The notes: generated by a model not told the origin, from the sequence alone. DNA of 64,000 nucleotides from Trebonia sp963767685 (GCA_963767685.1 CAVYEZ010000004.1:124001-188000), one strand, 5' to 3'. Positions 26,199 through 35,102 are shown, counted from the first letter of the stretch. Numbers and translations: made by a program.

Positions 26199-26414
26199 TC
26201 AGCGCTTTACCTTGTGGCCTTCTTTCTTGCGGGCCGCCCGGCGGGATACGGCGGTGACCGCGGAGTCGGCCTTGAACAGCGCCTTCGCTGTCCGGGTAGA
26301 CGGGTCACGGCGCACGGCAGCCAGCGCCAGGCGGTGCACGACCGCCCGGGTCAGCGGCAGGGCGACAGCCAGCAGCAGCCACATTCGTAGGCGCCGGGAG
26401 AAGAATGCCCACAT
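26199..26414 (-). CDS. Small basic membrane protein, 71 aa
   Basis: Starts MWAFFSRRLRMWLLLAVALP, one hydrophobic helix flanked by arginines, and ends in a Lys/Arg-rich tail (RRAARKKEGHKVKR). GAAGGGACC lies just upstream of the ATG. No family is recognised; proteins of this design are common and uncharacterised in actinomycetes. Confidence 0.5.
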   Translation of the reverse strand: MWAFFSRRLRMWLLLAVALPLTRAVVHRLALAAVRRDPSTRTAKALFKADSAVTAVSRRAARKKEGHKVKR

Positions 26415-26619
26415 GTTCAGGGTCCCTTCGTCGTTCTTGCAAGGTGCCCTGCGCTACCCGCTTTGTCCCGGGCTAAGCACGTGCCCGCTGTCTCCTGGCC
26501 GCCGCGGCTGAGAGGGGACGCGCCTACGGGTGGAGCTGGCCGCTAAGCTCGCGCCCGACATGATCGGCCAGAGCGCGTCCGCGGTGTGGGCGGCTGCTTG
26601 AGGCGCTCACGACATGTGA

Positions 26620-27153
26620 TCATCGTCCCTGCACGTATTTTCTGGTCGACCTGCGCATTTCTTCCTGCACGATCTGCCGAATATCGGCTCGGCGGGCGCG
26701 GCGCCAGGTTACGGCCACCAAGAAGAAGCCTGCCAACGCCAGCAACGCGCAGACGATAGCGATGTGGACTGACACTTGGGTCGCGCGGAATTCGGCCGGG
26801 ATGCCCACGACTGAATTGACCGCGTTCACGATTGGTCTGGCGAAACTGAGCACGCCCCCTGGGGCACTCACGTGCGCGGTCGTACGCTGGCTGGGCGTCA
26901 GCCAGCGTAGATCGCTGAAGTGCAGCAGTGAGCAGACAGTCACCGCGGCGGCGGAAAAGGCCAGTGCCATGGCGCCGCTGCGAATGACCGACGAAGGCAC
27001 TGGCCTTGGCAAGTGTCTCCTGGCCGCGCCCAAGAGCGGCGCTGCGAGGCCGGCTATGGTCGCGAGAGTTATCACCCAGACGCGGTACTCCGCGACGAGC
27101 CAGGTGCCACTGTCTAGGTGCACAAATGCCCATCGCACCACGCCGGAACTCAT
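26620..27153 (-). CDS. Hypothetical three-helix membrane protein
   Basis: ATG at 27153 is chosen because GGAGGAG lies 4 bases upstream; the ATG at 27171 would overlap that site. The protein has three membrane helices (VWVITLATIAGLAAPLLGAA, SGAMALAFSAAAVTVCSLLH, VSVHIAIVCALLALAGFFLV) with an extracellular loop rich in polar residues between the second and third, and a charged C-terminus. No known family recognised. Confidence 0.55.
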   Translation of the reverse strand: MSSGVVRWAFVHLDSGTWLVAEYRVWVITLATIAGLAAPLLGAARRHLPRPVPSSVIRSGAMALAFSAAAVTVCSLLHFSDLRWLTPSQRTTAHVSAPGGVLSFARPIVNAVNSVVGIPAEFRATQVSVHIAIVCALLALAGFFLVAVTWRRARRADIRQIVQEEMRRSTRKYVQGR

Positions 27154-27171
27154 CGGCTCCTCCTTCACCAT

Positions 27172-27288
27172 TTAGGTTGGGTCGAGAGCCTCAGCTACCC
27201 GGTATCTCGCGCCGTAGCGCGTTTGGTGCCTTTTTCCGTTCGCGTCGATTTCCAGACGGATTCGACCGGAGTTCCTGAAGTAATTCAT
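27172..27288 (-). CDS. Possible small ORF, 38 aa
   Basis: ATG at 27288 opens MNYFRNSGRIRLEIDANGKR and ends ARYRVAEALDPT; the stop TAA directly abuts the ATG at 27171 of the membrane-protein reading. The residue mix (charged, amphipathic) resembles real protein, but the ribosome site is weak and it may be a fragment of a longer lost gene. Confidence 0.3.
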   Translation of the reverse strand: MNYFRNSGRIRLEIDANGKRHQTRYGARYRVAEALDPT

Positions 27289-27399
27289 GAGATCGTCGTT
27301 GTCACGGGCCGCGAGAGACCGCAGGTCTGGCGATTGTTGCGCTGTGTCCGCAGTCAGGTCATGTTGCTGATGGAGCGTTCGAGGGGCGTGCGGACTGCT

Positions 27400-27600
27400 G
27401 GGGTGACGGAGGCGCCCTTCTACATCACCCTGCAGGGCAACGACCCCGACGAGATCAAGGCACAGTGGGACGGCCTTGCCCACGGCGCCACCACGATCCT
27501 CACCCCGCTTGCCCCCGCACCCTTTGCCCCGCTCTACGGCATGCTCACCGACCGATTCGGCGTCACCTGGATCGTCGGCGTCGAAGCACCTCAGTACTGA
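27400..27600 (+). pseudogene. PhnB/VOC-domain C-terminal fragment
   Basis: FYITLQGNDPDEIKAQWDGL, then PLYGMLTDRFGVTWIVGV match the second half of PhnB-like glyoxalase-fold proteins. The first half with its metal ligands is missing; upstream sequence in the same frame has no homology. It is a truncated remnant. Confidence 0.55.
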
Positions 27601-27609
27601 CCAGCGCGG

Positions 27610-28287
27610 TCAGCCCGCCAGCGCGGCGGGCAACTGGTCGAGCGCGGCCACGGTGAGGTCAGGCTGCGCGCCGATTGTGTCGAACGGGGCGGCGAAGCGG
27701 TTCACCCAGGCGGTGCGCATCCCGGCCGCGCCGGCCCCCACGCAGTCGAACGCGTTGCTGGTCACGAGCCGGATCTGCCCGATCGGCACGGACAGCCGCC
27801 CGGCGGCGTACCGGTACACCGCGGGCGCCGGCTTGAACGCGCGGACCTCGTCCACGCTGACCCGCTGTCCGAAGAAGTCCCGCAGACCGCTGTTGCCGAG
27901 GCAGTTCCCGATCATCGCGGGAGTGCCGTTAGAAAACACCGCGAGCTCGTACCCTAGGCCGGCGAGCGCTCGCAGCGCGGGGGCGGCGTCCGGGAAGGGC
28001 CGCAGGTGGTCATACAACTCGATAAGCCGCTCAGCCTGGCCGTCGGGCAGGTGCACTCCCAGGGAGGCGAGGGCGAAGTCAAGGGCACGGGCCGTCACCC
28101 AGCGGAAATCCTCGTAGCGCCCCATCGCGGTGAGCCGGAAGGAGTACTCGAGCTGTTTGAGCCGCCAGAGCCCGGCGGCCTCGCGGCCGGCGGCGTCGCC
28201 GAGCAGGTGACCAAGCTCGCCGGCGATGGCGATCGGGTCAACCAGCGTCCCGTACAGGTCGAACGCCAGCACCTCAGCACGTTCCAC
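27610..28287 (-). CDS. HAD-superfamily (S)-2-haloacid dehalogenase type II
   Basis: GTG at 28287. Motif I is VLAFDLYGTLVDP with the nucleophilic Asp; motif II AVFSNGTPAMI; motif III Lys in VRAFKPAPAVYRYAAGRL; motif IV RLVTSNAFDCVGAGAAGMRT. The LYGTL and SNG variants are those of haloacid dehalogenases rather than phosphatases, so hydrolysis of 2-haloacids is likely, though natural substrates are often unknown. Confidence 0.8.
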   Translation of the reverse strand: MERAEVLAFDLYGTLVDPIAIAGELGHLLGDAAGREAAGLWRLKQLEYSFRLTAMGRYEDFRWVTARALDFALASLGVHLPDGQAERLIELYDHLRPFPDAAPALRALAGLGYELAVFSNGTPAMIGNCLGNSGLRDFFGQRVSVDEVRAFKPAPAVYRYAAGRLSVPIGQIRLVTSNAFDCVGAGAAGMRTAWVNRFAAPFDTIGAQPDLTVAALDQLPAALAG

Positions 28288-28329
28288 GCTAGCCAGGCTA
28301 CCGCCGCGATGATGGTGAAGGTCTTGGGA

Positions 28330-28450
28330 GTCGCAGCGGTACCGGACGGTGAGCGGTGATCCCGTAATCGTCGCCTGCCGCGGCGACCGGCAGGCCAAGC
28401 GCGGCGGTCACCGCCTCCTGGCCCGGCGGCGCGAGCCGACCCATGACGCG
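28330..28450 (-). repeat. Duplicated 3' end of the marR gene
   Basis: About 120 bases match the end of the MarR gene at 34611-34728 with roughly 87% identity by eye. The minus strand still reads GQEAVTAALGLPVAAAGDDY, but the stop codon is replaced by CGA. It is a partial gene copy on the same strand, 6 kb from its relative. Confidence 0.7.
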
Positions 28451-28523
28451 GGCGGCGGCGTGGCCGCGGGCCGGTCAATAAAACGCTGCGATACTGAGAG
28501 GCGGGCAGAGCGAGGGGTACGTG

Positions 28524-29756
28524 ATGGACAGCGCGGAAGCCGGCTATCAGCTTGGCAGTGACAAGCTGCGGGATATCCAGTTGGTAACTGATGCGGCGCT
28601 GTCGCACCTGGACGCTGACGAGCTTCTCGCCACCCTGCTGGACCGGGTGCGGGCGATCCTCGATGCCGATACCGCCGCGGTGCTGCTGCTTGACAGCTCG
28701 GGCCGCCAGCTGACCGCCGCCGCGGCCAGCGGCCTGGAGGAGGAAGTCGCCCAGGGTGTCCGGATCCCGGTTGGCCAGGGTTTCGCGGGCCGCATCGCCG
28801 CCGAGCGGCAGCCGGTCATCCTGGACCGGGTCGAGCACGGCGTCGTGCTCAACCCGCTGCTGTGGCAGAAGGGCATCCGGTCGCTCGTGGGCGTGCCGCT
28901 GCTGGCCGAGGGCGCCGTGCTGGGGGTGCTGCACGCCGGCACGCTGCAGGACCGGGTCTTTACCGCTGACGACGCCGCGCTGCTCCAGTTGGCCGCCGAC
29001 CGGGCGGCGACGGCCGTCCAGTCGCTGCGGGCGCGCGAGGATCGTGCCGCCGCGCTCGCCCTGCAGCGCAGCCTGGTGCCCACAGTGCTGCCTGCCTTGC
29101 CTGGGGTGGAAGTCGCCACCCGGTACGTGCCAGGGTCTGGCCACGTCGGCGGCGACTGGTATGACGTGTTCGCCTTGCCCTCCGGACAGGTGGCCCTGGT
29201 CGTGGGCGACGTGGCGGGCTCCGGGCTTGCCGCCGCGGTCATCATGGGACGCATCCGCAGCGCACTGCGCGCGTACGCGCTTGAGTTCCCCAGCCCGGCT
29301 GACGTGCTCCACAAGCTGGACCGCAAGATGCAGTACTTCGAGGAAGACGACCTGATGGCCACCGTGGCCTACGCCGTGCTCGACCCGGAGTCCGGCCAGC
29401 TGGCCATCTCATCGGCGGGCCATTTCCCGCCGGTCATCGCCGCCCCCGGCCAGCCCGCGGCCCTGGCTCAGATCGCGGTCGACCCGCCGATCGGTGTCAC
29501 CGATCCCTCCGGCCGCCAGGTCACCACGCTGGCCCTGGCTCCCGGTACCGCGCTCTGCCTGTTTACCGACGGGCTGGTGGAACGCCGGAACGAGCCGATA
29601 GACCAGGGCATCAACCGCCTGTGCCAGGCGGTGTCCGCCGACTCGCCCGAAGAGATCAGCGTCTCGGTCATGCAGGCCCTGATCGGACGCGAGCGCCGCG
29701 GGGACGACATCGCCCTCCTGGTCCTGCGCTGGCAGCCCGGGACTAGCACCAGCTGA
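28524..29756 (+). CDS. GAF-domain PP2C/SpoIIE phosphatase
   Basis: Residues about 30-170 form a GAF sensor domain (LLDRVRAILDADTAAVLLLD, GVPLLAEGAVLGVLHAGTL). Residues 185-405 are the phosphatase with SGHVGGDWYDVFALPSGQVA, VVGDVAGSGLAAAVIMGRIR (metal Asp), AISSAGHFPPVI and RRGDDIALLVLRW. It dephosphorylates a STAS anti-sigma antagonist, releasing a sigma factor. A STAS gene follows 60 bases later. Confidence 0.85.
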   Translation: MDSAEAGYQLGSDKLRDIQLVTDAALSHLDADELLATLLDRVRAILDADTAAVLLLDSSGRQLTAAAASGLEEEVAQGVRIPVGQGFAGRIAAERQPVILDRVEHGVVLNPLLWQKGIRSLVGVPLLAEGAVLGVLHAGTLQDRVFTADDAALLQLAADRAATAVQSLRAREDRAAALALQRSLVPTVLPALPGVEVATRYVPGSGHVGGDWYDVFALPSGQVALVVGDVAGSGLAAAVIMGRIRSALRAYALEFPSPADVLHKLDRKMQYFEEDDLMATVAYAVLDPESGQLAISSAGHFPPVIAAPGQPAALAQIAVDPPIGVTDPSGRQVTTLALAPGTALCLFTDGLVERRNEPIDQGINRLCQAVSADSPEEISVSVMQALIGRERRGDDIALLVLRWQPGTSTS

Positions 29757-29818
29757 TCCTGCCGATGGCCGGGCTTTCGCTGTAGGGCAGTGAAACCCGC
29801 CGAGAAAATGCGTTTTCG

Positions 29819-30274
29819 GTGTCGCCTAGCTGTTGCCAGGCTGACCATGCTGTCCCCGCGGCACCTCCGAGCCCTAGGCCGCCCGCGCAACCAGTAGACG
29901 CGGGCTCGAAGCGCGGGCCGGAAAAGCCAGAGCAGGGCCCGGCGAGACTCAAGATCACGGTGACCGCCAGCGGCCGCGGTCCCGTCGTGTTCCTGACGGG
30001 CGAAGCTGACCTCGAGGCCGCCGCTGAGCTGACTGCCGTGCTGCTTGCCCAGATTGAGAACGGCGCGGACCAGGTGACCGTGAACCTGTCCGGGCTGACG
30101 TTCGCCGACTCGGCGTCGCTCCGGGTGCTTATCGTGGCCCACCATGCCGTGCGAAGTCGTGGCGGCTCCCTGGAACTGGACCGACCCCAGCCCCACGTGG
30201 CCAGGGTCCTCAGCCTGCTCGGCATAGATCAGATACTGAGCGTGCACGGACCCAAGCTGGAACCTGATGCCTGA
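29819..30274 (+). CDS. STAS-domain anti-sigma factor antagonist
   Basis: After a Pro/Ala-rich N-terminal extension the STAS core reads LKITVTASGRGPVVFLTGEA, LEAAAELTAVLLAQIENGAD and VNLSGLTFADSASLRVLIVA. The Ser in DSAS is the usual phosphorylation site. It is the predicted substrate of the upstream phosphatase and of an HATPase kinase encoded just beyond its stop on the opposite strand. Confidence 0.8.
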   Translation: MSPSCCQADHAVPAAPPSPRPPAQPVDAGSKRGPEKPEQGPARLKITVTASGRGPVVFLTGEADLEAAAELTAVLLAQIENGADQVTVNLSGLTFADSASLRVLIVAHHAVRSRGGSLELDRPQPHVARVLSLLGIDQILSVHGPKLEPDA

Positions 30275-30282
30275 CGGCTTGG

Positions 30283-30675
30283 TCACGCCGCTGACATACC
30301 GAACACCACGGTGACCCGGGATCCGTCGGGGCCGGACGACACGGTCATCCGATCCGCGGTTTCCCTGGCGATCCACAGGCCGTGGCCCTCGCGTACCGGC
30401 CAGGTCTCCAAGGTCGGCCCGGTATCGCTGACCCGGCAGGTGAGCGCGCCGCCGGGGACCGCGTGCATCACCAGCCGGCCGGCTCCGGCGCCGTGCCTGA
30501 CCGCGTTCGCGGCCAGTTCGTGCACGGCCAGGACGATGTCCGATACCCGGCTGGCGGCTATGCCCGCGGCGGCCGCGCAGGAAGCTACCCGGTCCCGCAG
30601 CCGGTGCAGGGTGGCGGCGTCAAAGCCCTCGTCAAGCAGCACCCCCTCGTCGGAGGGGCCGCTGGTGCCGGTCAT
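30283..30675 (-). CDS. HATPase anti-sigma factor/kinase
   Basis: ATG at 30675 gives 130 residues; longer readings add low-complexity sequence. Bergerat-fold motifs are SDIVLAVHELAANAVRHGAG (N box), CRVSDTGPTLETWPVREGHG (G1/G2) and LWIARETADRMTVSSGPDGS. It should bind or phosphorylate the STAS protein and hold a sigma factor inactive. It converges on the STAS gene with 8 bases between stops. Confidence 0.75.
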   Translation of the reverse strand: MTGTSGPSDEGVLLDEGFDAATLHRLRDRVASCAAAAGIAASRVSDIVLAVHELAANAVRHGAGAGRLVMHAVPGGALTCRVSDTGPTLETWPVREGHGLWIARETADRMTVSSGPDGSRVTVVFGMSAA

Positions 30676-30861
30676 TGGCCGGCTGTTACCCGCGGCCGGG
30701 GGAGTCAACCGGAGAAACCACCGCAATCTCCCCCGGGGTTCGCGGCCGCGATTTGGCCGGACTGCGCATGGTCGGGAAACCAGTGGGTAGCCGACGCTAA
30801 CTGAACTGCCGTCGGGACCGGCGTCGCCTGCTACTTCGGATCGCAGCCAGTTCGCTAAGGG

Positions 30862-31053
30862 ATGGTGGCTGTGCCTGACTCGTCCGCTTTGTCCGCCGCG
30901 GCCCTCGCCTCCGGGCGCGTTTCCGAAGAGGTCGGAGCCCGGCTGGGCATCTCGCAGATGCACGTATCCCGGCTCCAGGCCCGGGCGCTGGCTTTCCTGC
31001 GAGAGCGGCTCAACGGAACGACAGGGGCTTCACCCGCAGGCGCCGCTACCTGA
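30862..31053 (+). pseudogene. Fragment of a SigB/SigF-type sigma factor
   Basis: RVSEEVGARLGISQMHVSRL then QARALAFLRERL is the region-4 helix-turn-helix of SigB/SigF-type sigma factors (QxEIxxxLGxSQMxVSRL). Regions 2 and 3 are absent; only 64 codons remain. Its position beside the phosphatase, STAS and kinase genes suggests the target sigma factor was once encoded here. Confidence 0.65.
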
Positions 31054-31177
31054 CCAAGCTAGTCGCGCGAGCCGCAGCAGCCAGCGCCGAGGAAAATGAG
31101 TTCCATGATGACGCAACGATCGCGCTGCCGGGGTCGCGGCTTTCGCGGCTCAGGGCGCTGTCCAGCAAGGGGGTAGC

Positions 31178-32146
31178 GTGATGGGGCAGGGGCCCAGTGT
31201 TGGTCGGCAGCTGAGCCAGGTCCCGCACGGGGCGGTGCACCACGCAGTGCGGCGGGGCGTCGACTGGGTCTGGCACGACCTCCGATTCAGAGACCTCCGC
31301 CGGAGCGGCAAAGAGTTTGAACTCATGGAACGGGCCACCGGTTTCGCCGCCCTGGCCATGCTCACCGTGTTCCCGCTGCTCGTCGTTGTCGCTGCCGCTA
31401 GCGCCGCCACGCACCACGGCGTAGCCGTATGGGTGGTGTACGGCATGGGCCTGACCGGCTCCTCTGCCCGCGCGGTGGGGCAGGTGTTTTCCGCGCCGGC
31501 CCGGGTCCTGAGCACGACGAGCGCTTTCAGCCTCCTGCTGGCGGCCGTCTTCGGGGTGACGTTCGCGGGCAGCGTGCAGGCCGGGTTCGAAAGGATCTGG
31601 GGCCTTCCCGCCGGGCCGTGGCACAAGATCTGGCGTCAGGCGGTGTGGCTGGCCGCCCTCATCGCTTACATCTACGCGGCGGCCACGGTGGGCACGGTGA
31701 CCCGCCATTCGCCGGCCGAGACGGTCAGCCGGGTGCTGGTGGCGGTGGTGCTCGGCGTCGTCTTTTTCTGGTGGGGGCTTCGCTTCCTGGTCGGCGGCCG
31801 GGTGAGCTACCTGGCGGCACTGCCAGGCGCGGTGGCCACGGTGGCGTTCCTGACCGGCCTGCGGGCGTTTTCCGCTCTGGTCTTCCAGCCGCTCCTCGTC
31901 TCGAACGCGCTCACCTACGGGGCGCTGGGCACCGTGCTGATCGTGCAGTCGTGGCTCATTGGCGTCGGCTGGGTCGTCTATGGCGGCCAGTTGTTCGGGC
32001 GCTGGTTCCACGATGCCTGGCTGCGGTCCTGGGTGGACAACCGCCGGAGCCACAGGCAGCCGGGCCGGGGGGAGAGCGGCCACGGGCAGCCGGGCGGGGA
32101 GGCGAGCGAGCGGGCGCATGGGGGTCCAAGCACACCGCCTGGGTAG
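31178..32146 (+). CDS. YihY/BrkB family membrane protein
   Basis: A 322-residue protein with five to six membrane helices (FAALAMLTVFPLLVVVAAAS, VLSTTSAFSLLLAAVFGVTF, AVVLGVVFFWWGLRFL, LIVQSWLIGVGWVVYGGQLF) and the conserved TFAGSVQAGFERIWGLPAG block. The family is of uncertain transport or envelope function. The C-terminal tail is hydrophilic and Gly/Arg/His-rich. GTG 31178 or ATG 31181 starts are equivalent. Confidence 0.7.
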   Translation: MMGQGPSVGRQLSQVPHGAVHHAVRRGVDWVWHDLRFRDLRRSGKEFELMERATGFAALAMLTVFPLLVVVAAASAATHHGVAVWVVYGMGLTGSSARAVGQVFSAPARVLSTTSAFSLLLAAVFGVTFAGSVQAGFERIWGLPAGPWHKIWRQAVWLAALIAYIYAAATVGTVTRHSPAETVSRVLVAVVLGVVFFWWGLRFLVGGRVSYLAALPGAVATVAFLTGLRAFSALVFQPLLVSNALTYGALGTVLIVQSWLIGVGWVVYGGQLFGRWFHDAWLRSWVDNRRSHRQPGRGESGHGQPGGEASERAHGGPSTPPG

Positions 32147-32410
32147 TGGGCAAGGACCGCGGAAGCACCTCGACCTTAAATAGGTCCGCGCCGCGGCGAT
32201 CGAACACACCGACCCGGTGCCCTCGCGGGAGCCGCGGGACCGCACCGGACGGCCATGATGCCCGAGTGACGATCCCAAGCCCAGGTGGCTACCGCGTCGT
32301 CTTGCGGCTGCCTGCGTGCCAGTCTTCCTCCTCCCCGGCCGTGCCGCTCGGCAGCCCTTGAGCTGACGGCAACGCCGTTCTGTTCTTGCCGTCGGCAGGG
32401 AGGCATGCTG

Positions 32411-33001
32411 TCAGGTGTCCGCGTCAGGCAGGCAACTGCCGATGAGCGACTCGGCGGCACGTCTGGCGTCCAGGCCGGCCTCCGCGGTGCCGTCGATCGA
32501 CGTGACTACGCTGGCACCCTCTATGAGCAGGAGCAGTTGCCGGGCCAGTACCGGAGCGTCCGCGACGCCCGCCTGGGTCGCGCGTGCGGTCAGCAGTTCC
32601 CGATAGCGGACCAGGTGGCACCGCGCGATCGCCGCGATCGCCGGGTCGGCGCGAGTGTCGGTCACGGTGTTCACCACCGTGCAGCCGTGGTACCCGCGTT
32701 CGGCGAACCAGCGGGTCAGCAGGTCGAATACGGACAGGATGCGATCAGGCCCAGACGGGGCCCCGGCGGTCTCGCGCTCCAGCCAGGCGTGGATCCGGTC
32801 GCTGTGCTCGGTCAGCATCGCCTCGACGAGTTCCTGCTTGGACGGGAAGTACCGGTACATGCTGAGCTTGGAGGCGCGGGCCTGCGCGGCGATCTCGTTC
32901 ACGCCGACCGCGTGGACGCCACGGGCATAGAAGAGGTCGGCGGCGGCGTCCAGGATCTTCGCGCGGGTGGCGGACTGTGACACGGTCAGCTCGCTAGCCA
33001 T
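32411..33001 (-). CDS. TetR-family repressor
   Basis: ATG at 33001 gives 196 residues. DNA-binding part: TRAKILDAAADLFYARGVHA then VNEIAAQARASKLSMYRYFP and SKQELVEAML. The C-terminal domain has the TetR_C_33-like LTRWFAERGYHGCTVVN with a Cys that might sense thiol-reactive compounds. It is divergent from an MFS exporter and the space between holds a perfect palindrome, so auto-regulation and exporter control are likely. Confidence 0.85.
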   Translation of the reverse strand: MASELTVSQSATRAKILDAAADLFYARGVHAVGVNEIAAQARASKLSMYRYFPSKQELVEAMLTEHSDRIHAWLERETAGAPSGPDRILSVFDLLTRWFAERGYHGCTVVNTVTDTRADPAIAAIARCHLVRYRELLTARATQAGVADAPVLARQLLLLIEGASVVTSIDGTAEAGLDARRAAESLIGSCLPDADT

Positions 33002-33009
33002 GACTTCAT

Positions 33010-33053
33010 AGTACCAACTTGTACTCTCACAGTACCGATCGGTACTGTGAGAG
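33010..33053. promoter_or_regulatory. TetR operators: perfect 30-bp palindrome and second box
   Basis: Bases 33024-33053 are a perfect 30-bp palindrome centred on AGTACCGATCGGTACT. Twenty-one bases to its left, AGTACCAACTTGTACT (33010-33025) is a weaker copy. The two centres lie two helical turns apart, typical of cooperative TetR binding. The palindrome overlaps the earliest possible starts of the exporter gene. Confidence 0.8.
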
Positions 33054-33082
33054 CCGTGGACTCCGGCAGCGAAGCGACAGGC

Positions 33083-34426
33083 ATGGAAACAGCGGGCACA
33101 ACGGCACGGGATCGTGTGGTCTCGGGGAACCCGGCCAGCCTGCGGGTCTACGGTGCGGTCCCGCTCGCGCGGCTGTGGACGGGGGTGCTTTCCGGTTACC
33201 TGGCACTGGGCGCGACTTTGCAGGAGCTGCCGCGGTACGTGCCCCAGCGCTTCCACGCGGGGCCGTTCGCGGTCGGGCTGGCCGTCGGGCTGGCGTTCGC
33301 CGGGACCGCAGCGGGCCGGCCGTTCGCCGGCCGGGCGGGCGACAGCGGCCGGGCGCGTGGCACCGCGATGACCGGGGGCTTGCTGACCGCCGCCGGCGCG
33401 GCGGGCAACCTGCTGGCGCCCGATTTCGGGATGCTGCTAGTGGCGCGGCTGGTGATGGGGCTCGGCGAGGCCGCGCTGTTCTCCGGCACGCTGCCCTGGG
33501 CGCTCGCCGGGGTTCAGCCGGCCCGGGCCGGCCGGACGGCGGGCTGGTTCGGCCTGTCGATGTGGTGCGGCCTGTCGGCCGGCCCGCTGCTCGCGGTCAT
33601 AGCCGGCCATATCGCCGGGCCGTTCGCGGTGTGGTCGCTTGTCATCGCGCTTCCGCTGGCGTCGGTCGCCGTCATCGCGAGCACGCCCCGACCGGCCGCG
33701 GTGATTCAGGCACCCCGGCAGGCGCGGCCGCTCGCGCGGCGGAGCCTCCTTCCGCGAGGCGCGGGAACGGCGGGCATCCTCATCGGCACCGCCTCGTTCG
33801 GCTACGGCACGCTGACCGCGCTGCTCGTGCTCTTCCTCGGCACCAGGGGCCTCGGCGCGGGCGGGTCCTTCGGCCTGGCGGTGTTCTCGGCCTCGTTCCT
33901 GGTCATCCGGACGGCCGGCAGCCCGCTGGTAGACCGGTTCGGGGGCCTGCCGGTCGCCCGTGTGGTCCTGCTGGCCGAATCGGCCGGGCTTTGCCTGCTG
34001 GCGGGCGCGCGTTCTGCGGCTGCCGCCCTCTGCGCCGTCGCGCTCGCCAGCGCCGGCCTCGGGCTCGTCTACCCGGCTGCCACCAAGCTCACGCTGCGCC
34101 GGGCATCCGCCTCGGCGGCAGGCGCCGCGATGGGGGCCATGACCTCGTTCTGGGACCTCGGCATCCTCATAGCCGGACCGGTGAGCGGCCTCATCGCGGC
34201 AGGCTCCGGTTTCCGCGCTGCCTTCTGGGCCGCCGCCGCGCTGCCGGCCGCCGCCGTCGCGCTGACCGCGGGCAGCGGAAACAAGATGCGGGCGGCCCGG
34301 ACAGCGGCCGCGAAGGGGGCAACGAGCCGTACCGGGCACCGCCGGACTTCCGTGAAAGCGCCGAGCCCTTGCCCGGCGCGCACGGACAAGCCAAGGCGCA
34401 TCTTGGGCGGCCGCCCCGCAAAATGA
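33083..34426 (+). CDS. MFS transporter (drug-efflux type)
   Basis: Twelve hydrophobic helices are readable, with the MFS motif A-like loop AGRPFAGRAGDSGRARGTAM between helices 2 and 3 (normally GxLaDrxGrR). ATG at 33083 is given; GTG codons at 33047 and 33056 lie in or near the operator and are less attractive. Helix-10 region SAGLGLVYPAATKLTLRR is typical of drug:proton antiporters. The charged C-terminal tail of about 60 residues is unusual. Regulation by the divergent TetR is strongly suggested. Confidence 0.8.
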   Translation: METAGTTARDRVVSGNPASLRVYGAVPLARLWTGVLSGYLALGATLQELPRYVPQRFHAGPFAVGLAVGLAFAGTAAGRPFAGRAGDSGRARGTAMTGGLLTAAGAAGNLLAPDFGMLLVARLVMGLGEAALFSGTLPWALAGVQPARAGRTAGWFGLSMWCGLSAGPLLAVIAGHIAGPFAVWSLVIALPLASVAVIASTPRPAAVIQAPRQARPLARRSLLPRGAGTAGILIGTASFGYGTLTALLVLFLGTRGLGAGGSFGLAVFSASFLVIRTAGSPLVDRFGGLPVARVVLLAESAGLCLLAGARSAAAALCAVALASAGLGLVYPAATKLTLRRASASAAGAAMGAMTSFWDLGILIAGPVSGLIAAGSGFRAAFWAAAALPAAAVALTAGSGNKMRAARTAAAKGATSRTGHRRTSVKAPSPCPARTDKPRRILGGRPAK

Positions 34427-34610
34427 ATGCCCCAATCCGGTAACGGGAGCGGGGAGGACCAGCTGCTGGCCCGGGAGCTGACCCCGGCCGCGCTGGTCAC
34501 CCTGCTGCCGCTGAAGACCGCTCGCGGCAACCCGCAGATCACCGCAGACCTGCGGCGGTGGACTAAGGCGGCCCAGGATGCGAGGGCGGCTCGCGGCGGT
34601 ACCTCGGATG

Positions 34611-35102
34611 TCACAGCGGTACCGGGCGGTGAGCGGTGATCCCGTAGTCGTCGCCCGCCGCGGCAACCAGCAGCCCGAGCGCGGCGGTCACCGCTTCCTG
34701 ATCTCGCGGCGCGAGCCGGGCCATGATGTCGGCCAGTTCCTGCCGCCGCCATCCGTCGGCGACCGCGACCAGGTGCCGGCCGGTGGCGGTGAGCTCGAGG
34801 GTGACCACGCCGCGGTGCTGCGGCTCGGTGCCCCGGGTCACGTGCCCGGCGGCGACCATCCGGTCGGCCAGCCGGGTGACGGTCGACGGATCCAGGCCCA
34901 GCGTGCGGGCCGCCTTCCCGGTCGGCACCGGTCCCAGGTCGGCGAGCACGGCCAGCAGCCGGAACTGCGGCAAGGTCACCGCTGAGTCCAGCGCGTCCAG
35001 GCTCCGCAGCGCCACCCCGGCCAGCACCCGCGTCGCGGCCTGCAGCACCTCCGCGGCCCCGGGGGCGAGCCCGGAGCGGTCCTGATCGTGTATCGATGGC
35101 AT
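34611..35102 (-). CDS. MarR-family regulator
   Basis: A 163-residue winged-helix protein: SAVTLPQFRLLAVLADLGPV, TGKAARTLGLDPSTVTRLAD (recognition helix) and RMVAAGHVTRGTEPQHRGVV (wing). It is divergent from the ClC gene across about 200 bases that contain repeated boxes, so it probably represses itself and the channel. Part of its 3' end is duplicated at 28330-28450. Confidence 0.85.
   Translation of the reverse strand: MPSIHDQDRSGLAPGAAEVLQAATRVLAGVALRSLDALDSAVTLPQFRLLAVLADLGPVPTGKAARTLGLDPSTVTRLADRMVAAGHVTRGTEPQHRGVVTLELTATGRHLVAVADGWRRQELADIMARLAPRDQEAVTAALGLLVAAAGDDYGITAHRPVPL

Noticed and set aside
31429..32361. Second plus-strand frame of 310 codons overlapping the YihY gene
   Set aside because: Gly/Arg-rich shifted reading; the YihY frame has the membrane helices and family motif.
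34427..34639. 70-codon plus-strand frame after the MFS gene
   Set aside because: It overlaps the end of the convergent marR gene, has no ribosome site and no recognisable motif.
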